Virus record (IMG/VR): IMGVR_UViG_3300046459_000406
Span: 1-44,903 of that record
Length of the DNA: 44,903 nucleotides
From: a virus
Reading direction: 5' to 3' (one strand)
Notes under the pieces: model-generated
Databases searched by the model: none
Told to the model about the DNA's origin: nothing
The model's input: only the letters and a program-made list of their open reading frames with translations
Part shown: positions 1-6,916 of the stretch, one piece after another
Layout: every line of letters begins with the position of its first letter
Numbering within the stretch: position 1 is the first letter of the stretch
Translations under genes and position numbers: made by a program

Positions 1-1
1 A

Positions 2-127
2 ATGCGGGATTTGAAAAATGATCCCGTGATGTACCAGGCCAATCGCGATGCGCGCGCGCGTGAAGCCGCCCCGACCAGCAACAACCCGATCTTCACGGGC
101 GGTGGGCTGATCTACGACGGCGTCAAA
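2..127. repeat. Direct terminal repeat, left copy
   Basis: These 126 bases are identical to 44778-44903. Base 1 (a) differs from base 44777 (g), which would be a silent GCA/GCG change in an Ala codon. The repeat lies inside the capsid gene, so it is best read as the overlap of a circular or circularly permuted assembly and not as a biological end. Confidence 0.95.
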
Positions 128-427
128 TATCTGGAGATGCCGGAAATCACCCAGCGCCTGCTGCTGGTCGGCGCCGGTTCGTCAACCGATGTCGAGCCGT
201 TCTTCATGATGGGCCAGGGTGCCATGGCCTATGCGATCGGCCAGATGCCACGCCCCACTCAGCTTGAGGATGCCGATTATGACTTCATTTCCGGAATGGG
301 GGTGGAAGCACAATTTGGGGTTGCCAAGATTGCGAAAGCCCCGATCAGTGTGGCCGGTGCTACGACTGGTAGTCTCGTAGATTGGGGAATGTGTACCGGT
401 TTTGTCGCAGCGCCAGCGTCATCCTAA
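2..427 (+). CDS. Major capsid protein, C-terminal part (N4-gp56/Phage_capsid_3-like)
   Basis: This is the C-terminal 141 residues of the coat protein that begins at 43989. Bases 2-127 are identical to 44778-44903, and the frame from 43989 enters this one exactly at the ATG at base 2, so that ATG is an internal Met and not a start. Joined across the junction the protein is 404 aa. The family call rests mainly on the N-terminal part (see 43989). This part ends in a Gly/Ala-rich segment typical of coat proteins that finish in a beta-rich P domain. A strong terminator follows 8 bases after the stop. The family is moderately sure; the capsid role is very likely from its position after portal and scaffold. 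Confidence 0.85.
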   Translation: MRDLKNDPVMYQANRDARAREAAPTSNNPIFTGGGLIYDGVKYLEMPEITQRLLLVGAGSSTDVEPFFMMGQGAMAYAIGQMPRPTQLEDADYDFISGMGVEAQFGVAKIAKAPISVAGATTGSLVDWGMCTGFVAAPASS

Positions 428-434
428 TTGCTGA

Positions 435-464
435 CCGGGGGCCTCACGGCCCCCGGTTTTTTTT
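435..464 (+). terminator. Rho-independent terminator after the capsid gene
   Basis: A perfect 9-bp stem (CCGGGGGCC / GGCCCCCGG) with loop TCAC is followed by eight T. It lies 8 bases after the capsid stop and would limit read-through from the packaging/head genes into the downstream morphogenesis genes. Confidence 0.9.
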
Positions 465-501
465 GTTGAAACTGCATAAGGCCATATCAGGAGAAAATCG
501 T

Positions 502-915
502 ATGGCAGTTACAACTCGTAAGGACTGGACCCAGCCGCAGGCTGGTGGTCAGGGTTTCGCTCGCACCAACAAGACATTCGGTCGCGTCGTGACGGTCACG
601 GCGGCCGACAACACGACCAACGTCGTTCTCGGTGCTTTCACCGTGCCGGCCGGTTTTGTCGTGCTCAGTGTGCTGGCGGTGTCAACCGTGCTTGGCGCCA
701 GCATGACGTACAATGTTGGCGATGCAGCCTCGGGCGCGCGCATTCTCAGTGCTGCCGCCGGATCCGCAGTGACGCCGGTCACGGCGCTTGTCTCGACTAC
801 TCTGCTGTACAAGTACACGGCAGAAACCGAGATACAAATCACGATAAATCTGCAGGGTACAGGACAGCCTGCCGGGACCATCGCTCTCTACCTCACCGGC
901 TTCATCGACAACTAG
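502..915 (+). CDS. Small putative head decoration or structural protein
   Basis: 137 aa, starting at ATG 502 behind a good ribosome site (AGGAGA, 8 bases upstream); the open frame extends further 5' but that part lacks a ribosome site. The N-terminus is polar (MAVTTRKDWTQ). The rest is rich in Val, Thr, Ala and Gly with alternating hydrophobic residues, as expected of a beta-sandwich, and ends in LTGFIDN. There are no Cys residues and no signal peptide. Lying directly after the capsid gene and its terminator, it could be a capsid decoration or stabilising protein, but I recognise no named family. The 213-aa product at 13702 has a similar beta-rich C-terminal style. Confidence 0.7.
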   Translation: MAVTTRKDWTQPQAGGQGFARTNKTFGRVVTVTAADNTTNVVLGAFTVPAGFVVLSVLAVSTVLGASMTYNVGDAASGARILSAAAGSAVTPVTALVSTTLLYKYTAETEIQITINLQGTGQPAGTIALYLTGFIDN

Positions 916-950
916 TTCGGCTCGCTGGTCCCTCAACTCAGCGACCGGAC

Positions 951-998
951 AGCCGCCGGTTTTGTCCCGCAATATCGACGCACGGGCAGCCGGCGGCT
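951..998 (+). terminator. Possible weak terminator or hairpin between small head genes
   Basis: Inverted repeat AGCCGCCGG (951-959) / CCGGCGGCT (990-998) with an inner CCCG/CGGG pairing (966-969 and 983-986). It is followed only by TGTTTA, so there is no proper U-tract. It may be an RNA processing or stability hairpin instead. Confidence 0.35.
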
Positions 999-1020
999 TG
1001 TTTATCAAACAGGAGAACCC

Positions 1021-1284
1021 ATGGCTAAAATCTCAGTGACCTATCATGCACCGAAAGGTGACGCCAAAGTCTGCGAAATGTACGGCCACACCTTCCATGA
1101 CGGCAAGGCCGAGCATCTCGATGATGATACCCCGGCCCAAAAGTCGGTTGTTGCTAAGCTCAGGGGCAACAAAGTCTTTGAGGTGTTGGGGGAAGGCGGC
1201 ACCGCATACGTCAAGCCGACCGCTGCCGAGCTCGCCGAAGCAAAGGCCGAAGCCAAAGCCGAGGCCAAGGAAGATAAGGAATGA
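1021..1284 (+). CDS. Small head-region protein, paralogue 1
   Basis: 87 aa; AGGAGA lies 7 bases before the ATG. The N-terminal 60 residues (MAKISVTYHAPKGDAKVCE... MYGHTF.DGKA ... LRGNKVFEV) are clearly paralogous to the next gene at 1383, which has the same VTY.APK.D.KVCE.YGHTF.DG.A and NKVFEV blocks. The C-terminus is a short Ala/Glu/Lys repeat (AEAKAEAKAEAKEDKE), predicted helical and charged. No named family is recognised. The position between capsid and connector genes suggests a minor head or head-completion protein; this is inference. Confidence 0.75.
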   Translation: MAKISVTYHAPKGDAKVCEMYGHTFHDGKAEHLDDDTPAQKSVVAKLRGNKVFEVLGEGGTAYVKPTAAELAEAKAEAKAEAKEDKE

Positions 1285-1344
1285 AAGGGTTGGCACCTAT
1301 ACCTGGTGGGTAGGTGTGAACCGGCGGCTCGCTTGTGCGTTTTC

Positions 1345-1369
1345 GCCCGCAAGCGGGCCGTTCGTTTTT
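1345..1369 (+). terminator. Possible terminator between the two paralogues
   Basis: GCCCGC-AA-GCGGGC hairpin (1345-1358) followed by CGTTCGTTTTT. The loop is only two bases and the T-run is displaced, so this is probably weak; it overlaps the leader of the next gene. Confidence 0.45.
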
Positions 1370-1382
1370 AATGGAGGTTGTG

Positions 1383-1745
1383 ATGCCGGTGAAAGTGTCG
1401 GTGACATATCGCGCGCCGAAAGACGACAGCAAGGTCTGTGAGATATATGGCCACACGTTCTTTGACGGTCACGCCGTCGAGATCGAAGACACACCAGAGA
1501 ACGAGTTCGCCATCGGCAAGCTGTCGCGCAACAAGGTTTTCGAGGTGGTGAAATCGGCGGCGGTCAAGGTCAAACATAGGCTGCAAGACAGAGTGCAAGC
1601 CCGGTTGCAGGCCGATCCCGAGCCCGAGCCAGAGCTTGAGCCAGAACCCGAACCAGAGCCAGAGCCAGAGCCTGAGCCTGAGCCTGAGCCGAAGCGCAAG
1701 ACAGCACCGGCCTCACACAAGCCAGCCAGGCGCGCTCATAAATGA
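1383..1745 (+). CDS. Small head-region protein, paralogue 2, with Glu-Pro repeat tail
   Basis: 120 aa, starting at ATG 1383 behind GGAGG (7 bases). The N-terminal domain is paralogous to the product of 1021. The C-terminal part differs: about 25 residues of alternating Glu-Pro (1618-1691) and then a basic end (KRKTAPASHKPARRAHK). An (EP)n rod would be stiff and extended, so the protein may hold a folded head-binding domain away from a positively charged tip. The DNA is a near-perfect GAGCC(A/T) hexamer repeat and therefore prone to length changes. It overlaps the next gene by ATGA. Function is unknown. Confidence 0.75.
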   Translation: MPVKVSVTYRAPKDDSKVCEIYGHTFFDGHAVEIEDTPENEFAIGKLSRNKVFEVVKSAAVKVKHRLQDRVQARLQADPEPEPELEPEPEPEPEPEPEPEPEPKRKTAPASHKPARRAHK

Positions 1746-2074
1746 AAACCCGCGCCGAGATCATCTTCAAGGTGTTGGCGATCTTGACCGGCGGCGATGT
1801 CGGCACCAATCCGTCGAACGAGGATGCTGCGGCGATCGACGGCTACATCGACGCCATGGTGGCTGAGTTGATGGCGGACGAGATCTACATCTCGGACCCC
1901 GACAGCATGAGCGAAGATATCTTCATCAATTTCTGCAAGCTGGTTGCCGACAGCGCGGCCGAGGAGTTCGGCGCCAGGTCGGATCCCAAGGCCTCGCAGT
2001 ACTGGCGCAACCGGATTCGCGCCATCACGCGGCCGCGACCGGGCTACGGGCCGCAGGAAATCGAATCCTTCTGA
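1742..2074 (+). CDS. Putative head-tail connector/adaptor protein
   Basis: 110 aa, translationally coupled to the gene before it (ATGA overlap). The sequence is acidic and mostly helical (MKTRAEIIFKVLAIL ... EDAAAIDGYIDAMVAEL ... FINFCKLVADSAAEEFG ... QYWRNRIRAITR). Size, helical character and position between coat and gp10-like genes fit a small head-completion adaptor such as the gp4/gp6-type connectors of short-tailed phages. No diagnostic motif is visible, so the assignment is positional. Confidence 0.65.
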   Translation: MKTRAEIIFKVLAILTGGDVGTNPSNEDAAAIDGYIDAMVAELMADEIYISDPDSMSEDIFINFCKLVADSAAEEFGARSDPKASQYWRNRIRAITRPRPGYGPQEIESF

Positions 2075-2184
2075 TGACGTGGCGAGATTTCGACAAGGAT
2101 TTTCTGATCAAGGCACTGGTCGTGCTGATCCTGCTGATCCTGTTTTTGCTGATCCCGTACTATGTGCTGGGCAGAGGAGTGTAG
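2074..2184 (+). CDS. Tiny single-pass membrane protein
   Basis: 36 aa, starting at an ATG that overlaps the preceding stop (TGATG). A short charged N-terminus (MTWRDFDKDF) is followed by one hydrophobic stretch rich in Leu, Ile and Val (about residues 11-31) and a short polar end (GRGV). It is coupled to its neighbours without gaps. It could be a small holin-like or accessory membrane protein, but the endolysin lies 20 kb away, so a lysis role is uncertain. Confidence 0.6.
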   Translation: MTWRDFDKDFLIKALVVLILLILFLLIPYYVLGRGV

Positions 2185-2187
2185 GTC

Positions 2188-2361
2188 ATGTCGATAGGTC
2201 TGCTGTTCTGGGTGCTGATGGTGTTGTGGTTTTTCAGTTGGCTCGGTACCACTTATTCACCGGGGCAATTCCCGTGGGCCATCCACGCATCGAACCTGTT
2301 GTTCTTTGTGCTGCTGTTCTTGCTCGGATGGCATGCGTTTGGATTTGTGATCCACGCTTAG
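2188..2361 (+). CDS. Small two-pass membrane protein
   Basis: 57 aa. Two hydrophobic segments (about residues 3-20 and 34-54) flank a short loop (TTYSPGQFPW) and the protein ends FGFVIHA. The start ATG 2188 has AGAGGAG about 8 bases upstream, inside the end of the previous gene. A two-helix hairpin of this size resembles small holins or inner-membrane accessory proteins. It sits only 6 bases before the next large gene. Function is unknown. Confidence 0.6.
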   Translation: MSIGLLFWVLMVLWFFSWLGTTYSPGQFPWAIHASNLLFFVLLFLLGWHAFGFVIHA

Positions 2362-2367
2362 TCGATC

Positions 2368-4119
2368 ATGCCCGAGCTCTGGGACCAACTAACTCAGCAA
2401 CCGGTTGCCGAGCCGCCGTCGCTGTGGCCAGGCGGCGATCGGGCGCCGCTGCGGATCACGGTCGGCGGGCCGACCATGAAGGACGGCGCGCAGGTGTCAT
2501 CCGGATCCAGTCTCGATCCGTTCAACCCGCCGCAAGTGCAGTATGTCGGCAAGCCGCTGGCGCGCACTCTGGAGAGCATGATCAGTGAGATTGGCCGCAA
2601 GGGTCAGGGCTTGTTTGGTCACCTGATGAATGCCGAGGCTGAGCGCACCGGACAGGTGCCGTCAGTATCGACGGACTACGATCCGAAGCAGGAAGCAATC
2701 AGTAATTTGACGCCATTGCTGGCGAACCTGTGGGGTGTCGGAGCCGCGTCGATACCGCGTGGTGCTGTCGGCGCTGTCGGCAGCAAAATGGTTCAGCCAA
2801 GCCCTGAAACGGCGGCGGCTGTTGAAGAATTGCTCGGGCGGTTTCCCACCACTACACCGGGACGCATTATCAATAGAACCAAGGCTGGCGGGTATTCGGT
2901 TAATTTGCCAACCGGTGATGTGCCGACATCAGGCTTGATGATGGGTAAGTATGCCAACGAGGATCCGCGCAACATTGTCACTAATTTCCCGCCCACGCGC
3001 GCCGAGGTGCAATCTCACGCCGATACCAACGCTGCGCAGTTTCGCAATCCCGATACTTATTACGGCACTTGGCACAACGCTGGTGAAGGCGGTGATAACA
3101 AAGTCTATTTCGATGTCTCGAAGCGATATGAGCCGGATGAAATCCGCGCGGCGACAAAGTACGGCGAGCGTACTGGTCAGAAGGCCGGCTATGATGTCGG
3201 CAAAGGGCAGAGTTTCCCGGTTGGTAATTGGGAGGAGTTTATCAATTCACCGGAATTTGCTGATCGCATGCGGCAGATGAACCTTGAAGGGCGTCGGTAT
3301 CTCGATCAATTCCCGGCCAAGGAATGGTGGGACGCTCATGGTTCTGCATTTGAGCGCGTCTATGGCGACAAGAACCTTCCGCAAATGTCGGGTTTCACTG
3401 CCACAGCGGCACCGAACACCGCACCGTATAAAAACTTGCAGGACATGTCGGAGTATATGCGCCGGCACCTGAGTGGCGAGCCGATTATTCAGCCAGACTG
3501 GCGAGTGCCGGCCGGCACCATGTCACGCAATGAGGGTTCAAAGATCGGCATGGAGGTTGGGCGCACCAACAATCTTCTCAAATCTGCGGCTGGTGATTAC
3601 GAGGCATTACGACTGAACAAGGTGCAGAACGAAGCGCGTGCCTTGATGGGCGATCCTGATGCGGTGGTGCTCGATCGGCATTGGGCGCGTCTGGCGGAAG
3701 ATCCGGCGCGCGGCATCTTTACCAATTCACAGGAAGGCGTGATATCCTCGACCAAGGGCGATTACGACAAGCTGCATAATGTTGTGCGCCCTGTCGCGCG
3801 CGAGGCCGGGCTTACGCCGCGTGATTTCAGCGCCAATGTCTGGACTGGAGTGCGCGAGCATTTGAAGAACAACAGTGAGTTGTTTGGTACGCCATTCCCG
3901 CGATCGACTTCGATTATTGGCGAGAGTAAATCGTATGCCGATATCTTTGAGGATGTGATCCGCGACAAGGCGGCACACATGGGGATCAGCACTGGCGAGT
4001 TGGAAAAACGGTTGCGGGCCGGCGACGCTCAGTTGTTATCGGGCATCATTGCCACGCCGGTTGGCGCAGCTATTTATGCTCACATGCAGAAGGCTCAGCA
4101 GCCTGACGGCGGGCTCTAA
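2368..4119 (+). CDS. Polyvalent-type virion protein, possibly ejected with the DNA
   Basis: 583 aa. The N-terminal 60 residues are Pro/Gly-rich and disordered. Around residues 230-280 there is a block (YYGTWHNAG ... VYFDVSKRYE ... KYGERTGQKAGYDV) like the domain in large 'polyvalent' phage and plasmid proteins, where it often reads GTW.D..TGK.Y.DVS. Around residues 415-440 the pattern K.Q.EAR.LMGDPDAVVLDRHWARL resembles the HhH/DUF7178-like motif (GD...V.DRW) seen in phage proteins. The last 25 residues are hydrophobic (LLSGIIATPVGAAIYAHM). Polyvalent proteins are typically delivered with DNA at infection, which fits a gene in the middle of the head/tail operon. The enzymatic role is unresolved. 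Confidence 0.7.
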   Translation: MPELWDQLTQQPVAEPPSLWPGGDRAPLRITVGGPTMKDGAQVSSGSSLDPFNPPQVQYVGKPLARTLESMISEIGRKGQGLFGHLMNAEAERTGQVPSVSTDYDPKQEAISNLTPLLANLWGVGAASIPRGAVGAVGSKMVQPSPETAAAVEELLGRFPTTTPGRIINRTKAGGYSVNLPTGDVPTSGLMMGKYANEDPRNIVTNFPPTRAEVQSHADTNAAQFRNPDTYYGTWHNAGEGGDNKVYFDVSKRYEPDEIRAATKYGERTGQKAGYDVGKGQSFPVGNWEEFINSPEFADRMRQMNLEGRRYLDQFPAKEWWDAHGSAFERVYGDKNLPQMSGFTATAAPNTAPYKNLQDMSEYMRRHLSGEPIIQPDWRVPAGTMSRNEGSKIGMEVGRTNNLLKSAAGDYEALRLNKVQNEARALMGDPDAVVLDRHWARLAEDPARGIFTNSQEGVISSTKGDYDKLHNVVRPVAREAGLTPRDFSANVWTGVREHLKNNSELFGTPFPRSTSIIGESKSYADIFEDVIRDKAAHMGISTGELEKRLRAGDAQLLSGIIATPVGAAIYAHMQKAQQPDGGL

Positions 4120-4261
4120 TCTCAGCCAGCTTGAACCGTCGATAACCACGCAGGGCTTCGTATTCCGCGCGCACAAAAGGGCCGAGGCCCAGGAAGCGCG
4201 ATATGTGCTCCATGTGCTCGTCACTCAGGTTTAACTCATAGAAATTCGAGCTGGTTTCCAT
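4070..4261 (-). CDS. Small inverted cargo (moron-like) gene
   Basis: 63 aa on the minus strand, starting at ATG 4261 with AAGGAG 10 bases upstream (a Met 24 bases further up has no usable spacing). The protein is soluble and charged (METSSNFYELNLSDEHMEHI ... FLGLGPFVRAEYEALRGYRRF) with a basic C-terminus (RARRQAAEPSACEHK). It faces against the morphogenesis operon, overlaps the 3' end of the 583-aa gene by 50 bp, and has a perfect AGGA-N4-TCCT palindrome (4279-4290) 18 bases upstream of its start. That arrangement is typical of a phage moron with its own repressor-controlled promoter. Function is unknown. Confidence 0.55.
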   Translation of the reverse strand: METSSNFYELNLSDEHMEHISRFLGLGPFVRAEYEALRGYRRFKLAEIRARRQAAEPSACEHK

Positions 4262-4278
4262 CCAGCAGACGCTCCTTA

Positions 4279-4290
4279 AGGACATCTCCT
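4279..4290. promoter_or_regulatory. Putative phage operator AGGACATCTCCT
   Basis: Perfect AGGA-N4-TCCT, identical over 12 bp to the site at 28273-28284 next to the repressor gene. It lies between the start of the inverted gene (4261) and the start of the gp10-like gene (4302), so it could control either. Confidence 0.6.
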
Positions 4291-4301
4291 AGCACATCGT
4301 C

Positions 4302-5750
4302 ATGCCCCCGATCAACATCCCGTTTCCGCTCTCCACCGCACCGGCCTCCTACGACCAGGAGGCATCTGGCCGCCTGGTCAATTGTTTCGCCGAGCCGCTC
4401 GGCAAGACGGTCGGCGCCACCAAGGGCTGGCCGACACCTCCCGTGGTATGGCGCAAGTCGCCGGGGATGAAGCAATTCGCCGCCTCGAGCAATCCGGGCT
4501 TTCGCGGCGGCATTCTGGTCGGCGGCACCCAGCTTTACACGGCCTGGAACGAGAAGGCGGCGATCTTCGATGCCGGCGGCGGCGAGACGGTGCTGAGCGG
4601 CGCGCTGTCGGGCACTGAAAAGGTGTTCTTCGCGCGCAACAACAAGACGCCGACGCCGGATGTGGTTTGCGTGGCGCCATCGAGCGGTGCGTTTGTGGTG
4701 ACCGGATCGGCCGTCAATTCGTATCCCGATATCAATGTCGGCGTGCCGAACAGTGTCGGCTTTCTCGATGGGTTTTTTATTTTCACCTACGGCAGCGGCA
4801 AGCTACAGGCCTCGGGGCTCAATGCCACCACCATCAACACATTGGATTTCACCACCGAGCAAGCTAAGACCGGCGGCCTCTTACGCGGTCTGCCGTACAA
4901 CGGTCAGTATTACGTCTGGGGGCCAAACCACGGCGCGGTCTACTCTGACACCGGACAGCCGACCGGTTTTCCGTTCACGCGCTCTTATGTGATCCAGCGC
5001 GGCTTGCTCGGCCGCTACGCGGTGGCCGGGCACGAGGACGGATTTGGTTCGGCGCTGATCTGGGTGGCCGACGACAAAAGCGTGGTGCAGGCCAACGGCA
5101 CGCCGAATCCGCTCAAGATTTCGACACCGGAGCTCGACCGCGAGATTGAAAATATTGCCGACAAGAACACGCTGGAGGCGAGTGTCTATATCGCCCAGGG
5201 CCATCCCAAATGGGTATTGTCGGCGCCGACCTTCACCTGGGAGTTCGACATCGGTTCGCAGAAGTGGAACGAGCGCCAGAGCTATCTGATCCCGCGATGG
5301 CGGGGCATTTCCGGCATCTCGGCATTCGGGCAGTGGATCACCGGCGACATCAAGGGCAATCGCCTGCTGGCGATTGACGAGGACCGGTTCAACGAGGTCA
5401 ACGATCCGCTGATCATGCTGATGGAGAGCGCGCCGGTGCTGAAATTTCCGAATCGCACCCGGGTGGCTCGAGCCGACTTCAATTTTGTCACGGGTGTCGG
5501 CGATGCAACTGGTCCCGATCCATCGGCGACCGAGCCGACGGTCGGCATTTCGTGGAGCAACGACGGCGGCTTTGTCTACGGCAACGAATTGATCCGCCGG
5601 CTCGGCCGGCAATCGGAGGCCGCGCGCGTCCTTGTCCTGAAAAGCGGCCAGACCAGCAACAACGGCCGGCGCTGGCGGATGCGCGTGTCGGGCGAGGTTC
5701 ACGTTGCCTTCCTCGGCGCCACGCAAGACACCGCATTGAACAACCACTGA
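4302..5750 (+). CDS. Packaged DNA stabilisation protein, P22 gp10-like (Phage_stabilise)
   Basis: 482 aa; P22 gp10 is about 470 aa. Recognisable features are the start (INIPFPLSTAPASYDQEASGRLVNCFAEPLG), an early KSPGMKQFA ... FRGGILVGG.LY block, repeated beta-propeller-like strands through the middle (LYTAWNEKAAIFDAGGG, VWGPNHGAVYSD) and a C-terminal RRWRMRVSGEVHVAFLGA segment. In P22 this protein closes the portal channel after packaging and forms the tail hub under gp4. The ribosome site before ATG 4302 is poor because the leader is occupied by the operator. It overlaps the next gene by one base. Confidence 0.85.
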   Translation: MPPINIPFPLSTAPASYDQEASGRLVNCFAEPLGKTVGATKGWPTPPVVWRKSPGMKQFAASSNPGFRGGILVGGTQLYTAWNEKAAIFDAGGGETVLSGALSGTEKVFFARNNKTPTPDVVCVAPSSGAFVVTGSAVNSYPDINVGVPNSVGFLDGFFIFTYGSGKLQASGLNATTINTLDFTTEQAKTGGLLRGLPYNGQYYVWGPNHGAVYSDTGQPTGFPFTRSYVIQRGLLGRYAVAGHEDGFGSALIWVADDKSVVQANGTPNPLKISTPELDREIENIADKNTLEASVYIAQGHPKWVLSAPTFTWEFDIGSQKWNERQSYLIPRWRGISGISAFGQWITGDIKGNRLLAIDEDRFNEVNDPLIMLMESAPVLKFPNRTRVARADFNFVTGVGDATGPDPSATEPTVGISWSNDGGFVYGNELIRRLGRQSEAARVLVLKSGQTSNNGRRWRMRVSGEVHVAFLGATQDTALNNH

Positions 5751-5947
5751 TGGCTACGCCACTCCCCCCACTTGATGTCCCTGTGGTTGATCTACAGAGC
5801 GGACTGATGACGCAGGCTTGGTACACATTCATGCAGGCGCATCAGAAGCTTTCGCAGTTGCCCGACGTGTCGACTGTTGCTCCAACAAACGGCCAAGTCC
5901 TTATTTTTAATTCCACCAGCAAGTTGTGGGTCCCCGGCGCAAACTAA
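5750..5947 (+). CDS. Small tail-region protein
   Basis: 65 aa, starting at ATG 5750, which overlaps the gp10-like stop (TGATG). It begins PLPPLDVPVVDLQSGLMTQAWYTFMQ, a pattern I associate with small virion-associated proteins placed between the tail hub and ejection genes in podoviruses, and ends in a beta segment (NGQVLIFNSTSKLWVPGAN) like the collar part of tail fibres. Translational coupling implies joint production with the hub protein. Exact role is unknown. Confidence 0.7.
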   Translation: MATPLPPLDVPVVDLQSGLMTQAWYTFMQAHQKLSQLPDVSTVAPTNGQVLIFNSTSKLWVPGAN

Positions 5948-5959
5948 TAGGAGGCTCCC

Positions 5960-6907
5960 ATCGGTTTATTCGATTTATTTTCTAACGATTCCGCCAATAA
6001 GGCGGCCGCGTTAGCCAACCAGGGCCTGCAGCAGGGCTACGGCCAGCTATCCGATCTGTACGGGCAGGGCCGCAACGCGATCACGTCGGGATACGACACC
6101 GGCCGCGGTGACGTGACATCCAACTATGGCGCAGGCCGCGACGCTCTGACGACCGGCTACAACAACGCCGACAATATTTGGTCAAACGTGATGACCAACT
6201 ACGACAATTTGTACAAAGGCGGTGCGAGTGCCTATGGCGATGTGTCTGGGGCAAACGGCGTCGAGGGGTTGCAGCGCGGCACTGACCTGTTCAAAAATTC
6301 CGGGCAATACGGTGTCTATGGATTTGCCAACGATCAGGCGCAGCAGGCGCTACAGCGCGCGCACGCGGCGGCCGGCAACGCGCTGTCGGGCAATGCCGAC
6401 ACCGACGCCATGAAATACGCCGCCGGCCTCGCCGGTCAGAACTGGGGCACATTCCAGCAGGGCCTGCTGCCGTATCTCAACAATTACGGCAGTGCGATCG
6501 GTACTGTCGGTGCCGGGCGAGCGAATAACGCTGCCGCCCTGGCCAGTGGCCTAAACGCTTCGTTTACTGGCCAAGGCAATGCGCTGGGAGCATTAGACAC
6601 CGGCCAGGCCGGTGCGCTCAATGCGTCCGACATGGCGCAAGGCAGCGCCGCCAATCAGACGCAGACCGGCATCGGCCAGAACCTCGCGGGTGCTGAACTG
6701 AACAACTACAAGGTCGGGGCCAATCAACTCAACGCACTGCTCGGTGTTGGCCAGCTGGCGTTGGGCATGCCGCCGACCAGTTTCGGTGCCATTGGCGGCG
6801 GGAGTAGCGGCGGCGGCAGTAGTACACCAATAGGTCAGACCGCGGGACAGCCGTTCAATTGGGGCAATACGCCGATCGCAAGCCTGTTCTCGGGATTTGG
6901 CAAGTAG
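5960..6907 (+). CDS. Ejection (DNA transfer) protein, probable ATC start
   Basis: 315 aa if read from ATC 5960. An in-frame stop at 5948 excludes a longer form. A strong AGGAGG lies 5 bases before the ATC, and the peptide that follows (xGLFDLFSNDSANKAAALAN) is the classical opening of this phage protein family, normally MGLFD. The next conventional start, GTG 6113, has no ribosome site and would remove 51 conserved-looking residues. The body is Gly/Ala/Asn/Gln-rich with short repeats (GYGQ, GYDTGRGD, NYGAGRD, GYNNAD) and a Gly/Ser tail, as in ejection proteins of the P22 gp7 kind that form part of the conduit through the envelope. The assignment is by composition, position and the N-terminus. 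Confidence 0.75.
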   Translation: MGLFDLFSNDSANKAAALANQGLQQGYGQLSDLYGQGRNAITSGYDTGRGDVTSNYGAGRDALTTGYNNADNIWSNVMTNYDNLYKGGASAYGDVSGANGVEGLQRGTDLFKNSGQYGVYGFANDQAQQALQRAHAAAGNALSGNADTDAMKYAAGLAGQNWGTFQQGLLPYLNNYGSAIGTVGAGRANNAAALASGLNASFTGQGNALGALDTGQAGALNASDMAQGSAANQTQTGIGQNLAGAELNNYKVGANQLNALLGVGQLALGMPPTSFGAIGGGSSGGGSSTPIGQTAGQPFNWGNTPIASLFSGFGK

Positions 6908-6916
6908 GCATAGCTC

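Noticed and set aside
4881-5747. 288-aa open frame on the minus strand
   Set aside because: It is the shadow of the gp10-like gene in GC-rich DNA, and its sequence has no recognisable domain.
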